Of a stretch of 10,333 nucleotides of DNA, positions 1 to 6,662 are shown piece by piece. Location: positions 1,212 through 11,544 of the forward strand of contig JAHDIL010000012.1 of NCBI GenBank assembly GCA_020630835.1. The letters run 5' to 3'. The first letter of the stretch is position 1; every line of letters begins with the position of its first letter. The notes under the pieces are model-generated. The model worked only from the letters and a program-made list of their open reading frames with translations, did not search any database and was not told the origin of the DNA. A program made the translations under genes and the position numbers. The DNA comes from Verrucomicrobiota bacterium (GTDB lineage Bacteria; Verrucomicrobiota; Verrucomicrobiia; Verrucomicrobiales; DEV007).

Positions 1-482
1 CACACCAAAACTCTAAGTGGTTTGTTTGCATCGTAGGACTCCGGGAAATAAACCCCGAATGGCTGAATGCTATCGTCGATTGATGAGCGATAAGCGCGCC
101 ACTGCATCCCTGCTCGCCTCCTCCAGGGAATTTCGTCCGCTGATTCGGACCTCAATGCTCGGACTCTTTTTTCAAAAGCGTCTAAGACGTCTCGCCCCAT
201 GAGGGCAAGCCGCTTTTCATCGTAGAATCGACCTTCTCGAACCGTAAAATCAACAGCCTCAAACAACCCGAACGCATCGATAGCACCCGGTTGAGTGAGA
301 TCGAGAGCCTCCGCGCGCGACCGAAGCCCCTCTAACTGGGCTTTCAGTTTATTTACCACTTCAGAATTATGATCAACTTTTGCCTTGGCCGGAATAAAGC
401 TCCTCACGGGTGGAATGTCTGGCAGCTGCTGAGCAAAGCAGGGTGCCGACAAAAGACCAAACAAAAAAACGATGCGCAACAT
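1..482 (-). CDS. Secreted protein, N-terminal part; probable alpha/beta-hydrolase (partial)
   Basis: The reading frame is open from an ATG at 482 to the window edge (160 codons), so the C-terminal part is missing. Residues 1-17 form a signal peptide: a short basic start (MLRI), a hydrophobic core (VFLFGLLSA) and a likely cleavage after CFA, before QQLPDIPP. The cysteine at 15 is preceded by proline and does not make a lipobox. Residues about 40-115 look helical and charged. The last visible stretch, around FGVYFPESYD followed by KPLRVLVW, resembles the first beta strands of secreted alpha/beta-hydrolase or prolyl-oligopeptidase-like proteins of PVC bacteria, where a W-L-H-G-R type segment usually follows. 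The catalytic triad lies outside the window, so the hydrolase call is an inference. No Shine-Dalgarno is seen. The gene lies 75 bases downstream of the E1 alpha gene on the same strand and may be co-transcribed with it. Confidence 0.75.
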   Translation of the reverse strand, partial: MLRIVFLFGLLSAPCFAQQLPDIPPVRSFIPAKAKVDHNSEVVNKLKAQLEGLRSRAEALDLTQPGAIDAFGLFEAVDFTVREGRFYDEKRLALMGRDVLDAFEKRVRALRSESADEIPWRRRAGMQWRAYRSSIDDSIQPFGVYFPESYDANKPLRVLV

Positions 483-557
483 ATCAGAGGCTCGCTGCTT
501 ACCCTATCCGCAGCAAGCCCGCTGGGCTGCACAATCAAGCACCTAAAATGCGCAATT

Positions 558-1580
558 TTACAACATCCCCTCAATGAGGTGGCGAGCCGATAACGCGTGC
601 CAAGAATCTTCTGACGGGTGCGGCTTAGGCTCCGCCTGGGCTCGCTCCACAGCCGCCTCTACGGCGACCGCAGCCTCGTCCTCGAACTGATCAATCTCAG
701 GTTGGCTGAGCATTCCCTCGGCCAACAGCTGAGTTTTCGCTTTCACAACGCAGTCCTTACCAAGCTCTCCGGCGCGGAGCTGATCGGGGACATAGCCAGC
801 ATCATCATGCTCACCATGTCCAGCCAGTCGGAGCAATCTCCCGACCACCAGTTGAGGCCCCTCACCAGCTCTCGCTCGCGAAATTGCCTCGTAGAACGTT
901 TTAATCGACTCCAGCAAGTCAGTGCCATCGATGGAATATCCCTTTACGCCGTAACCAATTGCTCGATCGACTAGGTCCTCGCAGGCGAACTGGCGATCAT
1001 TTGACGTTGAATAGGCGAATTGATTGTTCGCTACGCCGACAACAAGAGGGAGCTTCTCCACAGCCGCTTGATTGAGGCCTTCATGAAAAGCCCCAGTTGA
1101 AGTAGCTCCGTCACCAGCCGTCGCTCCCCCGACGATGCCTACCTTACCCTGAAACCGCTTCCCCATGAGCATACCATTGACCGTCGAGATAGAGGTCCCT
1201 AGATGGCTGATCATCGCCGGCATACCCTCCTTCGGTCGCCCTCGGTGGATGTTTCCATCACGACCACGCATCGGCCCCTTCACAGACCCTAAGTAGGTGC
1301 GGGCTGCATCATCAATCGACTCGCCAAAACCCATTCGGCCTGCCTGGTCGCGGATGAGGCCGGCAAAGATATCTCCCTCATTTTTGTTAAGTTGCCCCCC
1401 AAGCGCTACGCTAAAAGCTTCTTGCCCGCGCCCTAAATACACCCCTCCACTGATTTGACCCAAACCTGACCGATAGAAAGCACTTATCTTATTTTCAAAC
1501 GCCCTCGCCAGGACCATCGTTCGTAAGGCCTCAACAGCGGTTTGCTGCAAGACTTCGTTGGTCATTTTGGAGCCGTCCAT
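558..1580 (-). CDS. Thiamine-diphosphate-dependent 2-oxoacid dehydrogenase E1 alpha subunit
   Basis: This is the alpha subunit of a pyruvate or branched-chain 2-oxoacid dehydrogenase-type E1, which decarboxylates a 2-oxoacid on thiamine diphosphate and passes the acyl group to lipoyl-E2. From the ATG at 1580 it has 340 residues, a normal length. The ThDP/Mg motif is complete: GDGATSTG begins at residue 156 and the NN pair sits at 185-186 (NNQFAYST), about 30 residues later as expected. MPAMISHLGTS (about 120-130) and the GHGEHDD loop (254-260) match the active-site regions of this family. The frame stays open to 1685, but the extra 35 residues are basic and unlike the family, and would remove all room for the divergent proC promoter. 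Starts at 1580 or 1565 are preferred. No E1 beta, E2 or E3 gene is adjacent, so the substrate (pyruvate, acetoin or branched-chain oxoacid) cannot be settled from context. Confidence 0.9.
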   Translation of the reverse strand: MDGSKMTNEVLQQTAVEALRTMVLARAFENKISAFYRSGLGQISGGVYLGRGQEAFSVALGGQLNKNEGDIFAGLIRDQAGRMGFGESIDDAARTYLGSVKGPMRGRDGNIHRGRPKEGMPAMISHLGTSISTVNGMLMGKRFQGKVGIVGGATAGDGATSTGAFHEGLNQAAVEKLPLVVGVANNQFAYSTSNDRQFACEDLVDRAIGYGVKGYSIDGTDLLESIKTFYEAISRARAGEGPQLVVGRLLRLAGHGEHDDAGYVPDQLRAGELGKDCVVKAKTQLLAEGMLSQPEIDQFEDEAAVAVEAAVERAQAEPKPHPSEDSWHALSARHLIEGML

Positions 1581-1685
1581 GGTCGTAAATGACTCGCCCT
1601 GAGGCTTTCTGCAACGAAAAATTTGGTTCGAAAAGCGCCAATCCCACTTTCCCTTACCCGAAAGCTGGCGTAGAAGCCTCAGCAT
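1581..1685. promoter_or_regulatory. Divergent intergenic promoter region with a spaced inverted repeat
   Basis: This gap separates the start codons of the leftward E1 alpha gene and rightward proC, so both promoters should lie here, although I could not identify convincing -35/-10 pairs. It contains an inverted repeat: CTGAGGCTTTCT at 1599-1610 and AGAAGCCTCAG at 1672-1682. The arms match over CTGAGGCTT, and over all 11 bases if one T is bulged, with 61 bases between them. The right arm ends three bases before the proC ATG. It could be a paired operator or chance; the regulatory role is inferred from position only. Confidence 0.4.
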
Positions 1686-2483
1686 ATGAAATTAGGCGTA
1701 ATTGGCTGTGGAAAAATGGGCTCGGCCCTCGCTGGAGGAATCATCACAAGTAAACTCTGCGAGCCATCAAGCGTTTTCGCCTACGATGCCTACCCCTCCG
1801 CTTCAGAAGCCTTTGCAAAGAGCTTCGGGGCGACAGTAGTGAACTCCAACGCTGAGGTGGCAACGAAAGCTGACGTCATTCTGCTATGCGTCAAACCTCA
1901 AGGGTTCACTGAGATGCTTGCCGACATTGCAGACAGCCCTGAGCGCCTCATTATATCCATCGCCGCGGGCATACAAATCAAGACCATCGAAACCGCGACA
2001 CAAGAACGCCACCGGGTCGTCCGCGTCATGCCGAACACCCCGTCACTTGTCGGCAAAGGAGCGGCAGGTTATGCCCTCGGTAGCAAGGCGACAGCGGAAG
2101 ACGCAACCACCACACAGGCGCTGCTCGACTCGGTAGGCTACGCCTGTCAGGTAGAGGAAACACAACTCGATGCGGTCACTGCGATAAGTGGTAGCGGGCC
2201 AGCTTATATTTTCCTCATGATTGAGTCGCTCGTGGCTGCCGGTATTGAGCAAGGCCTCAGTCCCGAGATCGCACATCAGCTTGCTGTGCAAACCGTAGGC
2301 GGGGCTGCCAAGCTGGTCGAGGAAACGGGGGAATCCCCCACCACCTTGCGAGAGAATGTGACTAGTCCTAACGGCACCACCTTTGCCGCTCTCGAATCTT
2401 TCCGCGAAAGCGGTTTTACTTCTATCGTCGGGAAAGCCGCGCAAGCTGCCGCTGACCGCTCGCGAGAACTGGGAAGAGCTTAG
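1686..2483 (+). CDS. proC: Pyrroline-5-carboxylate reductase
   Basis: ProC reduces 1-pyrroline-5-carboxylate to L-proline with NAD(P)H, the last step of proline synthesis, in the cytoplasm. At 265 residues it is the usual length. The N-terminal Rossmann fold has GCGKMGSA at 7-14. VKPQ (69-72) and RVMPNTPSLVGKG (113-125) are family motifs around the cofactor and substrate sites. The C-terminal dimerisation domain carries SGSGPAY (168-174) and TSPNGTT (226-232); the common form is SPGGTT, so N replaces G at one position. The ATG gives the expected MKLGVIG start; no Shine-Dalgarno precedes it. It is the first gene of a rightward cluster, 26 bases before the nucleotidyltransferase gene, and is divergent from the E1 alpha gene. 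Confidence 0.96.
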   Translation: MKLGVIGCGKMGSALAGGIITSKLCEPSSVFAYDAYPSASEAFAKSFGATVVNSNAEVATKADVILLCVKPQGFTEMLADIADSPERLIISIAAGIQIKTIETATQERHRVVRVMPNTPSLVGKGAAGYALGSKATAEDATTTQALLDSVGYACQVEETQLDAVTAISGSGPAYIFLMIESLVAAGIEQGLSPEIAHQLAVQTVGGAAKLVEETGESPTTLRENVTSPNGTTFAALESFRESGFTSIVGKAAQAAADRSRELGRA

Positions 2484-2509
2484 CGTTCCCTCTCAATCAC
2501 TTCAGTCTC

Positions 2510-3943
2510 ATGATAGACCTCATCCAACACTACAAGGAAAAAGGCCAAGGCCAGGTTTTTGCCCATTTCGACACCCTGTCCGAAGACGCTCAAGCTTCCC
2601 TCATCCAGCAGGCAGAGCAAATCGACCTCGACGAAATCGCTGCCCTAACCAAAACTCTTATCAAGGGCTCCGGTTACAAGCCGTCCTATTCGGTAGATGA
2701 TCTTACCCCTGGATCTTACCACCCCCTACCAGAAAAAAAGAACGGGAACCCATCTCTCTGGAAAGAGGCCAAAGCCAAAGGTGAATCAGCCCTGCGTGCG
2801 GGCCGCGTAGCTGCGTTCACCGTTGCCGGAGGACAGGGCACAAGACTTGGCTACGATGGCCCGAAAGGAACCTTCCCTGTCACGCCAGTGCGCGGTGCCA
2901 GCCTGTTTGAGGTTTTCGCAGAGAAAATACGGGCCTCTAGTCGCCTATTCGGTAAAACGATCCCTTGGTATATCATGACCTCAGTCATCAACCATGAAGC
3001 TACCGTAAGCTTTTTCGAGGAGAACGCTTACTTTGGTTTAGAGAAGGAGCGTGTTCATTTCTTCTCTCAGGGCACCATGCCCGCCGTGGATGCTGATGGG
3101 AAAATCCTCCTATCTGACGCAGGCACTATAGCTGTATCACCAGACGGCCATGGAGGAGCCCTCAGGGGCCTTTACCGCTCTGGCGCCACCCTCCAAATGG
3201 AAGCCGATGGCATCGATATCATCAGCTACTTCCAAGTCGACAATCCCCTCGTTCGCTGCATCGACCCAGCCTTTATCGGCTTCCACATCATAGAGAAAAG
3301 CCAAGTCTCCAGCAAGACCGTGCTCAAGGCCTATCCCGAGGAAAAAGTAGGAGTTTTCTGCGAGGCCAACGGGGCACCCGTCGTCATCGAATACAGCGAC
3401 CTTCCCGAGCGCCTAGCCGTAGAGGCTGACGATGACGGCGATCTTCGCTTTGCCGCTGGCAGCATCGCTATTCACCTATTTGACCGTGAGTTTGTGCGCG
3501 TCATCGGCAAGGGTAAAGACAACAGCCAGCAACTCCCCTTCCATCTGGCGCACAAAAAAATTCCTCATATCACTCATGACGGAGAACAAGTTGAACCAAG
3601 TTCACCTAACGGATACAAATTTGAGATGTTCGTTTTTGACGCCTTACCTTTCGCAGAACGCTCCGTTACAATCGAGACAGCTAGGCAAGATGACTTCTCT
3701 CCTGTAAAAAATGCGACCGGGGTCGATTCAGCAGATTCCTGTCGCGATGATCAACTGCGCCAGTTCGCTAGGTGGCTTTCCGCCGCTAACGAGGCCATAG
3801 AAACGGATGAAACCGGTTTACCCAACTTTAGTTTTGAGATCAGTCCTTTATTCGCCGATACCGAAACTCGCTTCCTGCGCAAATGGCAAGCACTGGAAGA
3901 GAAACCACCGATCACAGAAGGGGTAATCCTTTCTAACATCTAA
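2510..3943 (+). CDS. UDP-N-acetylhexosamine pyrophosphorylase, eukaryotic UAP1-like (UDPGP family)
   Basis: This 477-residue protein belongs to the UDPGP family, which makes a UDP-sugar and pyrophosphate from UTP and a sugar 1-phosphate. The nucleotide-binding loop AGGQGTRLG is at 106-114, followed by PKGTFPV (118-124). SPDGHGGALRGL (210-221), QVDNPLVR (242-249) with DPAFIGF (252-258), SSKTV (267-271), and FEMFVFDALPFA (371-382) with DDFSPVKN (394-401) follow in the order seen in eukaryotic UDP-GlcNAc pyrophosphorylase. It is unrelated in layout to GlmU and shorter than many eukaryotic enzymes. UDP-GlcNAc is the likeliest product by motif resemblance, but UDP-glucose, UDP-galactose or a broad range cannot be excluded. 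Its product would feed peptidoglycan, lipopolysaccharide or exopolysaccharide. It lies 26 bases after proC and 14 before the RidA gene, so it is probably co-transcribed. Confidence 0.9.
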   Translation: MIDLIQHYKEKGQGQVFAHFDTLSEDAQASLIQQAEQIDLDEIAALTKTLIKGSGYKPSYSVDDLTPGSYHPLPEKKNGNPSLWKEAKAKGESALRAGRVAAFTVAGGQGTRLGYDGPKGTFPVTPVRGASLFEVFAEKIRASSRLFGKTIPWYIMTSVINHEATVSFFEENAYFGLEKERVHFFSQGTMPAVDADGKILLSDAGTIAVSPDGHGGALRGLYRSGATLQMEADGIDIISYFQVDNPLVRCIDPAFIGFHIIEKSQVSSKTVLKAYPEEKVGVFCEANGAPVVIEYSDLPERLAVEADDDGDLRFAAGSIAIHLFDREFVRVIGKGKDNSQQLPFHLAHKKIPHITHDGEQVEPSSPNGYKFEMFVFDALPFAERSVTIETARQDDFSPVKNATGVDSADSCRDDQLRQFARWLSAANEAIETDETGLPNFSFEISPLFADTETRFLRKWQALEEKPPITEGVILSNI

Positions 3944-3957
3944 CTCACTATTTAACC

Positions 3958-4428
3958 ATGGCAACAATCACAGAGAAACTCAAAGAGCTAGGCATCACCC
4001 TCCCCCCAGCGCCGAAAAAACTGGGAAACTACGAGCCCATATTCATCACCGGGAACACCGCCTACCTCTCCGGCCATCTTCCGTTTCAAAATGACGGAAC
4101 CCTCATCACAGGCAAAGTCGGTGCTGATATAAGCGTCGAAGACGCAACAGCCGCTGCTCGACAGGTCGCCCTCAATCTTTTGGCCACCATTGAGGCCAAG
4201 CTAGGATCGCTGGACCGTGTGAAGCAAGTAGTGAAAACCGTAGGCTTCGTCCACGGCGTCGATGGATTCACCCAACAACCCCAGGTGATCAACGGATGCT
4301 CTGATTTGCTCGCTTCGGTTTTTGGAGAAGAGCGAGGCGTAGGTGCCCGTAGTGCGGTAGGAGTCAACGGGCTCCCTGCTAATATCCCGGTAGAGATCGA
4401 GCTCATCATCGAAATCGCTTCTGCGTAG
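3958..4428 (+). CDS. RidA/YjgF/UK114 family protein
   Basis: The protein has 156 residues and is a small cytosolic chorismate-mutase-like fold protein of the RidA superfamily. Members form trimers, and the best known ones hydrolyse reactive enamines and imines made by PLP enzymes. Visible features are the strand ITGNTAYLSGHLPF (30-43), the helix EDATAAARQVALNLLATIEA (61-80), R131 within GARSAVGVNGLPANIPVEIE (129-148), and the acidic residue at the end of that strand. R131 matches the arginine that binds the substrate carboxylate in RidA. The longer N-terminal lead (about 25 residues) and the GVNGLP wording fit the subgroup with a slightly larger chain rather than E. coli RidA itself, so enamine deaminase activity is inferred. 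It lies between the UAP1-like gene and the methyltransferase gene with gaps of 14 and 15 bases. Confidence 0.93.
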   Translation: MATITEKLKELGITLPPAPKKLGNYEPIFITGNTAYLSGHLPFQNDGTLITGKVGADISVEDATAAARQVALNLLATIEAKLGSLDRVKQVVKTVGFVHGVDGFTQQPQVINGCSDLLASVFGEERGVGARSAVGVNGLPANIPVEIELIIEIASA

Positions 4429-4443
4429 AAGCCTTAACCGCTG

Positions 4444-5046
4444 ATGTCGTCAGCTAAACGAACGCTCTTGCTCCGCGCGACCGGCTTTGCTCATCAACTG
4501 CTTGAGCAAAACCTACGCCCAGGTGATACAGCCATCGACGCCACCTGCGGAAACGGGCATGACACAGCCTTCCTCTGCCGATTGGTGGGCCGCGAGGGGA
4601 CCGTAATAGCCGTTGATGTGCAGGACGAAGCTATCACCGCCACCCAATCCAACATAGAGCGCCAGGGGCTGAGCTCTCATCTAATCCAAGGGTGTCACAG
4701 CGACTTACCCTCGCTCGTTTCACCGTTCCTTCCAGAGGGTAAAAGCGCGCATGCGATCATGTTTAATCTTGGGTATCTACCCAGAGGGGATAAGTCAATT
4801 ATCACCAAAACAGAGACTACTCTACGAGCACTCGATCACTCCCTAACTTTACTCGAACCTTTTGGTATACTAACGATTGCAGTATACACGGGGCATGGTG
4901 GTGGAGCGGCGGAAGGGAGCGCCGTCGACATATGGAGTCAACATCTACCCCAAGACGATTTTTCTGTCATTTCCTACCGATTTGAAAACCAGCGAAACTC
5001 TCCTCCCCACCTTATCGCTGTTCAGAAAAAACCCGCTAGCTCATGA
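4444..5046 (+). CDS. mnmM: Class I SAM-dependent methyltransferase, YtqB/MnmM family (tRNA wobble uridine)
   Basis: This 200-residue Rossmann methyltransferase has the signature of the family once called putative rRNA methylase (YtqB). The SAM-binding motif I is DATCGNGHDT (32-41), with VIAVDVQ ending in the acidic ribose-binding residue at 58. The family hallmark NLGYLPRGDKSI is at 108-119, followed by T121 and the YTGHGGG...E segment (148-157). Bacillus YtqB has been shown to methylate 5-aminomethyl-2-thiouridine in tRNA to the mnm5 form and was renamed MnmM. Applying that activity here is inference from family membership. The substrate nm5 group is made by MnmE/MnmG, not visible here. The gene lies 15 bases after the RidA gene in the same direction. 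Confidence 0.88.
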   Translation: MSSAKRTLLLRATGFAHQLLEQNLRPGDTAIDATCGNGHDTAFLCRLVGREGTVIAVDVQDEAITATQSNIERQGLSSHLIQGCHSDLPSLVSPFLPEGKSAHAIMFNLGYLPRGDKSIITKTETTLRALDHSLTLLEPFGILTIAVYTGHGGGAAEGSAVDIWSQHLPQDDFSVISYRFENQRNSPPHLIAVQKKPASS

Positions 5047-5118
5047 GTCCCCACATTGATCCGTGATAGGAGGCTGCATTTCCTTTGTCAAATACACGAA
5101 ACCCTGATCCAGTTCGCC

Positions 5119-5535
5119 ATGATCATCGCCACCTACCTTATTCGGGCTATGCTCGTCGTTCTCCTTGCCTTCGCTGGGATTGAAAAGCTTTTCCTCCCCT
5201 ACAGCAAAGAGGAGTTTTCGGCGACCAAGAGCAACTCCGATCCTATTTTTGTCGAATACTATGATCTTCTCATGACCACGGGCTATCTAAACTACGTGGG
5301 AACCTTTCAGCTACTCGTTTCCCTCCTACTCGCCTTTCACCGCACCTATCTTCTCGGGGCCATCATGCTCGTTCCTCTCATGGTTTCCATCGTTATGACC
5401 CACGTGTTTCTCTCTAAGGACATCGCCTACCTGGGCATGGATATAGGGTTTCTTCTTATGAATCTCTTCCTAATCTGGCCCTATCGAAACCACCTGAAAG
5501 AAACCCTATTGTATCCAAAAGTGCCAACGCCCTGA
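5119..5535 (+). CDS. DoxX-like integral membrane protein
   Basis: From the ATG at 5119 this is a 138-residue, mainly hydrophobic protein with about four predicted membrane segments: residues 2-22, 57-74, 77-96 and 105-121. The first segment runs into GIEKLFLPYS, and the third ends in MTHVFLSKD; both resemble the RxxxG-x-EKL and N/T-x-x-x-HxFL patterns of DoxX-family proteins. The role of most such proteins is unknown; some act in thiosulfate or redox metabolism. A frame extension back to a TTG at 5056 would add 21 polar, unconserved residues, so the ATG is preferred. The 72-base gap after the methyltransferase gene is larger than the other gaps of this cluster, so it may have its own promoter. 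It is the last rightward gene before the convergent intergenic region. Confidence 0.75.
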   Translation: MIIATYLIRAMLVVLLAFAGIEKLFLPYSKEEFSATKSNSDPIFVEYYDLLMTTGYLNYVGTFQLLVSLLLAFHRTYLLGAIMLVPLMVSIVMTHVFLSKDIAYLGMDIGFLLMNLFLIWPYRNHLKETLLYPKVPTP

Positions 5536-5699
5536 TCCCATATACCCAAGGCCCGTTATCGATCCGACGCCCAGGAGCTCACAGCTTCACTATACACTAA
5601 CACCCCCTTACACCATCCCCGAAGCCACGTGTGTGAACGCGTGGAACAAGGCCAGCCCACTAAAAAAACAAAGGCTACCTTTTCCTCCGGTCGCTAGTG

Positions 5700-5931
5700 T
5701 TGAGCCGATCCAAGCACAGAATAGGTAAATCTCGCTGAAATAAGTGCTGTTATCTCGCGTGCGGTATTTCAACAATGCCGAAGTCTTTGACGTTGTGGCT
5801 TTCGCAATCGAAGTATTTAGTCAGAATAGATCGTAATTAAGGGCAAGGCGAGAAAGCGGAACGCGAGCGATGGCGAGCGCTCTTTGAGAAAATCTGCGAA
5901 GCGTGAACGACTTGAGAATTGAGCCGATCCA
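5700..5931. repeat. 13-bp direct repeat bracketing a 206-base segment
   Basis: TTGAGCCGATCCA occurs at 5700-5712 and again at 5919-5931, identical over 13 bases, with 206 bases between. Flanking bases differ. The two ends of the bracketed segment are not inverted repeats of each other, so a classical transposon with terminal inverted repeats is not supported. A small inserted element, a recombination product, or two ends of an interspersed repeat remain possible. Confidence 0.5.
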
Positions 5932-5946
5932 TCGCGCTCAGCGAGA

Positions 5947-5970
5947 AAACGATCTCAGGATATATCGTTT
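5947..5970. terminator. Weak candidate bidirectional hairpin
   Basis: AAACGAT (5947-5953) and ATCGTTT (5964-5970) form a perfect 7-bp inverted repeat with a 10-base loop between convergent genes. On the minus strand it is followed by only four T residues in all, and the stem is AT-rich, so this is a poor intrinsic terminator. It is listed because no better candidate is visible in the convergent region. Confidence 0.15.
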
Positions 5971-6191
5971 CAAGCCAAAGCTTGCTGCGTCTCCATGTCC
6001 AATTTTTCGTCATGGAAGCATGAAAGATAGCCTCGGAGGCCGAGAAAAGCCCAGAAACTCAGAAAACACAGATATGCCTCCCTCAGAAGTCAGGAATCCT
6101 TCTTCAAATGCTTACTTTGAGCCCTTGCCTTACAGTTTGCCTGTCCCCTCGCGAAGCTCTCCCCTTACTAGCCATCGCCTTTGATCCTCAC

Positions 6192-6662
6192 CTAGGGAAG
6201 GTAACCTTCGTCCTCAATCAAAGGTCCCGAATTCCCATCAGCAGCTTCGGTCGCTAGCGTATCACACCGCTCATTGAATTCGTGCCCGGCATGCCCTTTC
6301 ACCCACACCCAATTTACTTCGTGTGGCTCCGCAGCGCGGTCCATGCGTTTCCAGAGATCGACATTCTTCACAGCTTGTTTGTCTTTCTTCACCCAGCCGC
6401 GTTTCTTCCAGCCTGTCACCCACCCTTTTGTTTGAGCATCTACCACATAGCGGCTATCTGAGTAGATCGTTACATGACAGGATTCTTTCAGCGCCTCCAG
6501 TCCGGCGATAGCAGCCAACATCTCCATGCGATTGTTAGTTGTTTCAATGAAACCCTGGGAGAGCTCTTTCTCCCGACCATTAAAGGCCAAAACAGTCCCA
6601 AAACCGCCAGGGCCGGGGTTCCCTCGAGAGGAGCCGTCGGTATAGATCTGAATTTTTTTCAT
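6192..6662 (-). CDS. rnhA: Ribonuclease HI
   Basis: RNase HI cuts the RNA strand of RNA:DNA hybrids, clearing R-loops and primers. The protein has 156 residues, nearly the same as E. coli RNase HI. All catalytic residues are present: D9 (IYTDGSSRGNPGPGG), E47 (NNRMEM), D69 (YSDSRYV) and D134 (NERCDTLA), with the assisting histidine H124 in KGHAGH. The basic handle region WKKRGWVKKDKQAVKN (85-100) is also present, so it is the long-handle bacterial form. The ATG at 6662 overlaps the stop of the upstream GT9 gene by four bases (ATGA), which points to translational coupling. It is the last gene of the leftward operon. Confidence 0.97.
   Translation of the reverse strand: MKKIQIYTDGSSRGNPGPGGFGTVLAFNGREKELSQGFIETTNNRMEMLAAIAGLEALKESCHVTIYSDSRYVVDAQTKGWVTGWKKRGWVKKDKQAVKNVDLWKRMDRAAEPHEVNWVWVKGHAGHEFNERCDTLATEAADGNSGPLIEDEGYLP

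Larger units (their letters stand above)
5536..6191. other. Convergent intergenic region without a supportable gene
   Basis: This 656-base stretch lies between the ends of the rightward doxX-like gene and leftward rnhA. Terminators for both should be here, but I see no GC-rich hairpin with a T run. It contains a 13-bp direct repeat (5700-5712 and 5919-5931), a local 7-bp direct repeat GCGAGCG (5863-5869 and 5873-5879), an inverted repeat TGAAATA/TATTTCA (5736-5742 and 5765-5771), another AAACGAT/ATCGTTT (5947-5953 and 5964-5970), and a purine-rich run of degenerate CAGAAA-like units (6052-6071). A minus-strand frame is stop-free from 5820 to 5608, but no ATG gives a sensible start. The short plus-strand frame at 5903-6184 has composition unlike a real protein. 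The mix suggests a decayed gene or an interspersed repeat. Confidence 0.6.

Noticed and set aside
516..528. AGCCC-GCT-GGGCT hairpin between the two leftmost genes as a terminator
   Set aside because: No T run follows on either strand.
618..974. 118-codon plus-strand ORF
   Set aside because: It lies antisense inside the well-supported E1 alpha gene and has no protein-like features.
1581..1685. Extension of the E1 alpha gene to an ATG at 1685
   Set aside because: The added 35 residues are basic and unlike the family, and the start would abut the proC start, leaving no promoter space.
5068..5073. Perfect AGGAGG upstream of the DoxX-like gene
   Set aside because: No in-frame ATG, GTG or TTG lies at a workable distance; the preferred ATG is 45 bases further on.
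5670..5682. AAAGG-CTA-CCTTT hairpin as terminator of the rightward operon
   Set aside because: The stem is only five base pairs with a three-base loop, followed by TTCCTCC rather than a T run.
5903..6184. 93-codon plus-strand ORF in the convergent region
   Set aside because: Composition is rich in P, S, R and N without a recognisable fold, it overlaps repeat-like sequence, and it points toward rnhA with no operon context.
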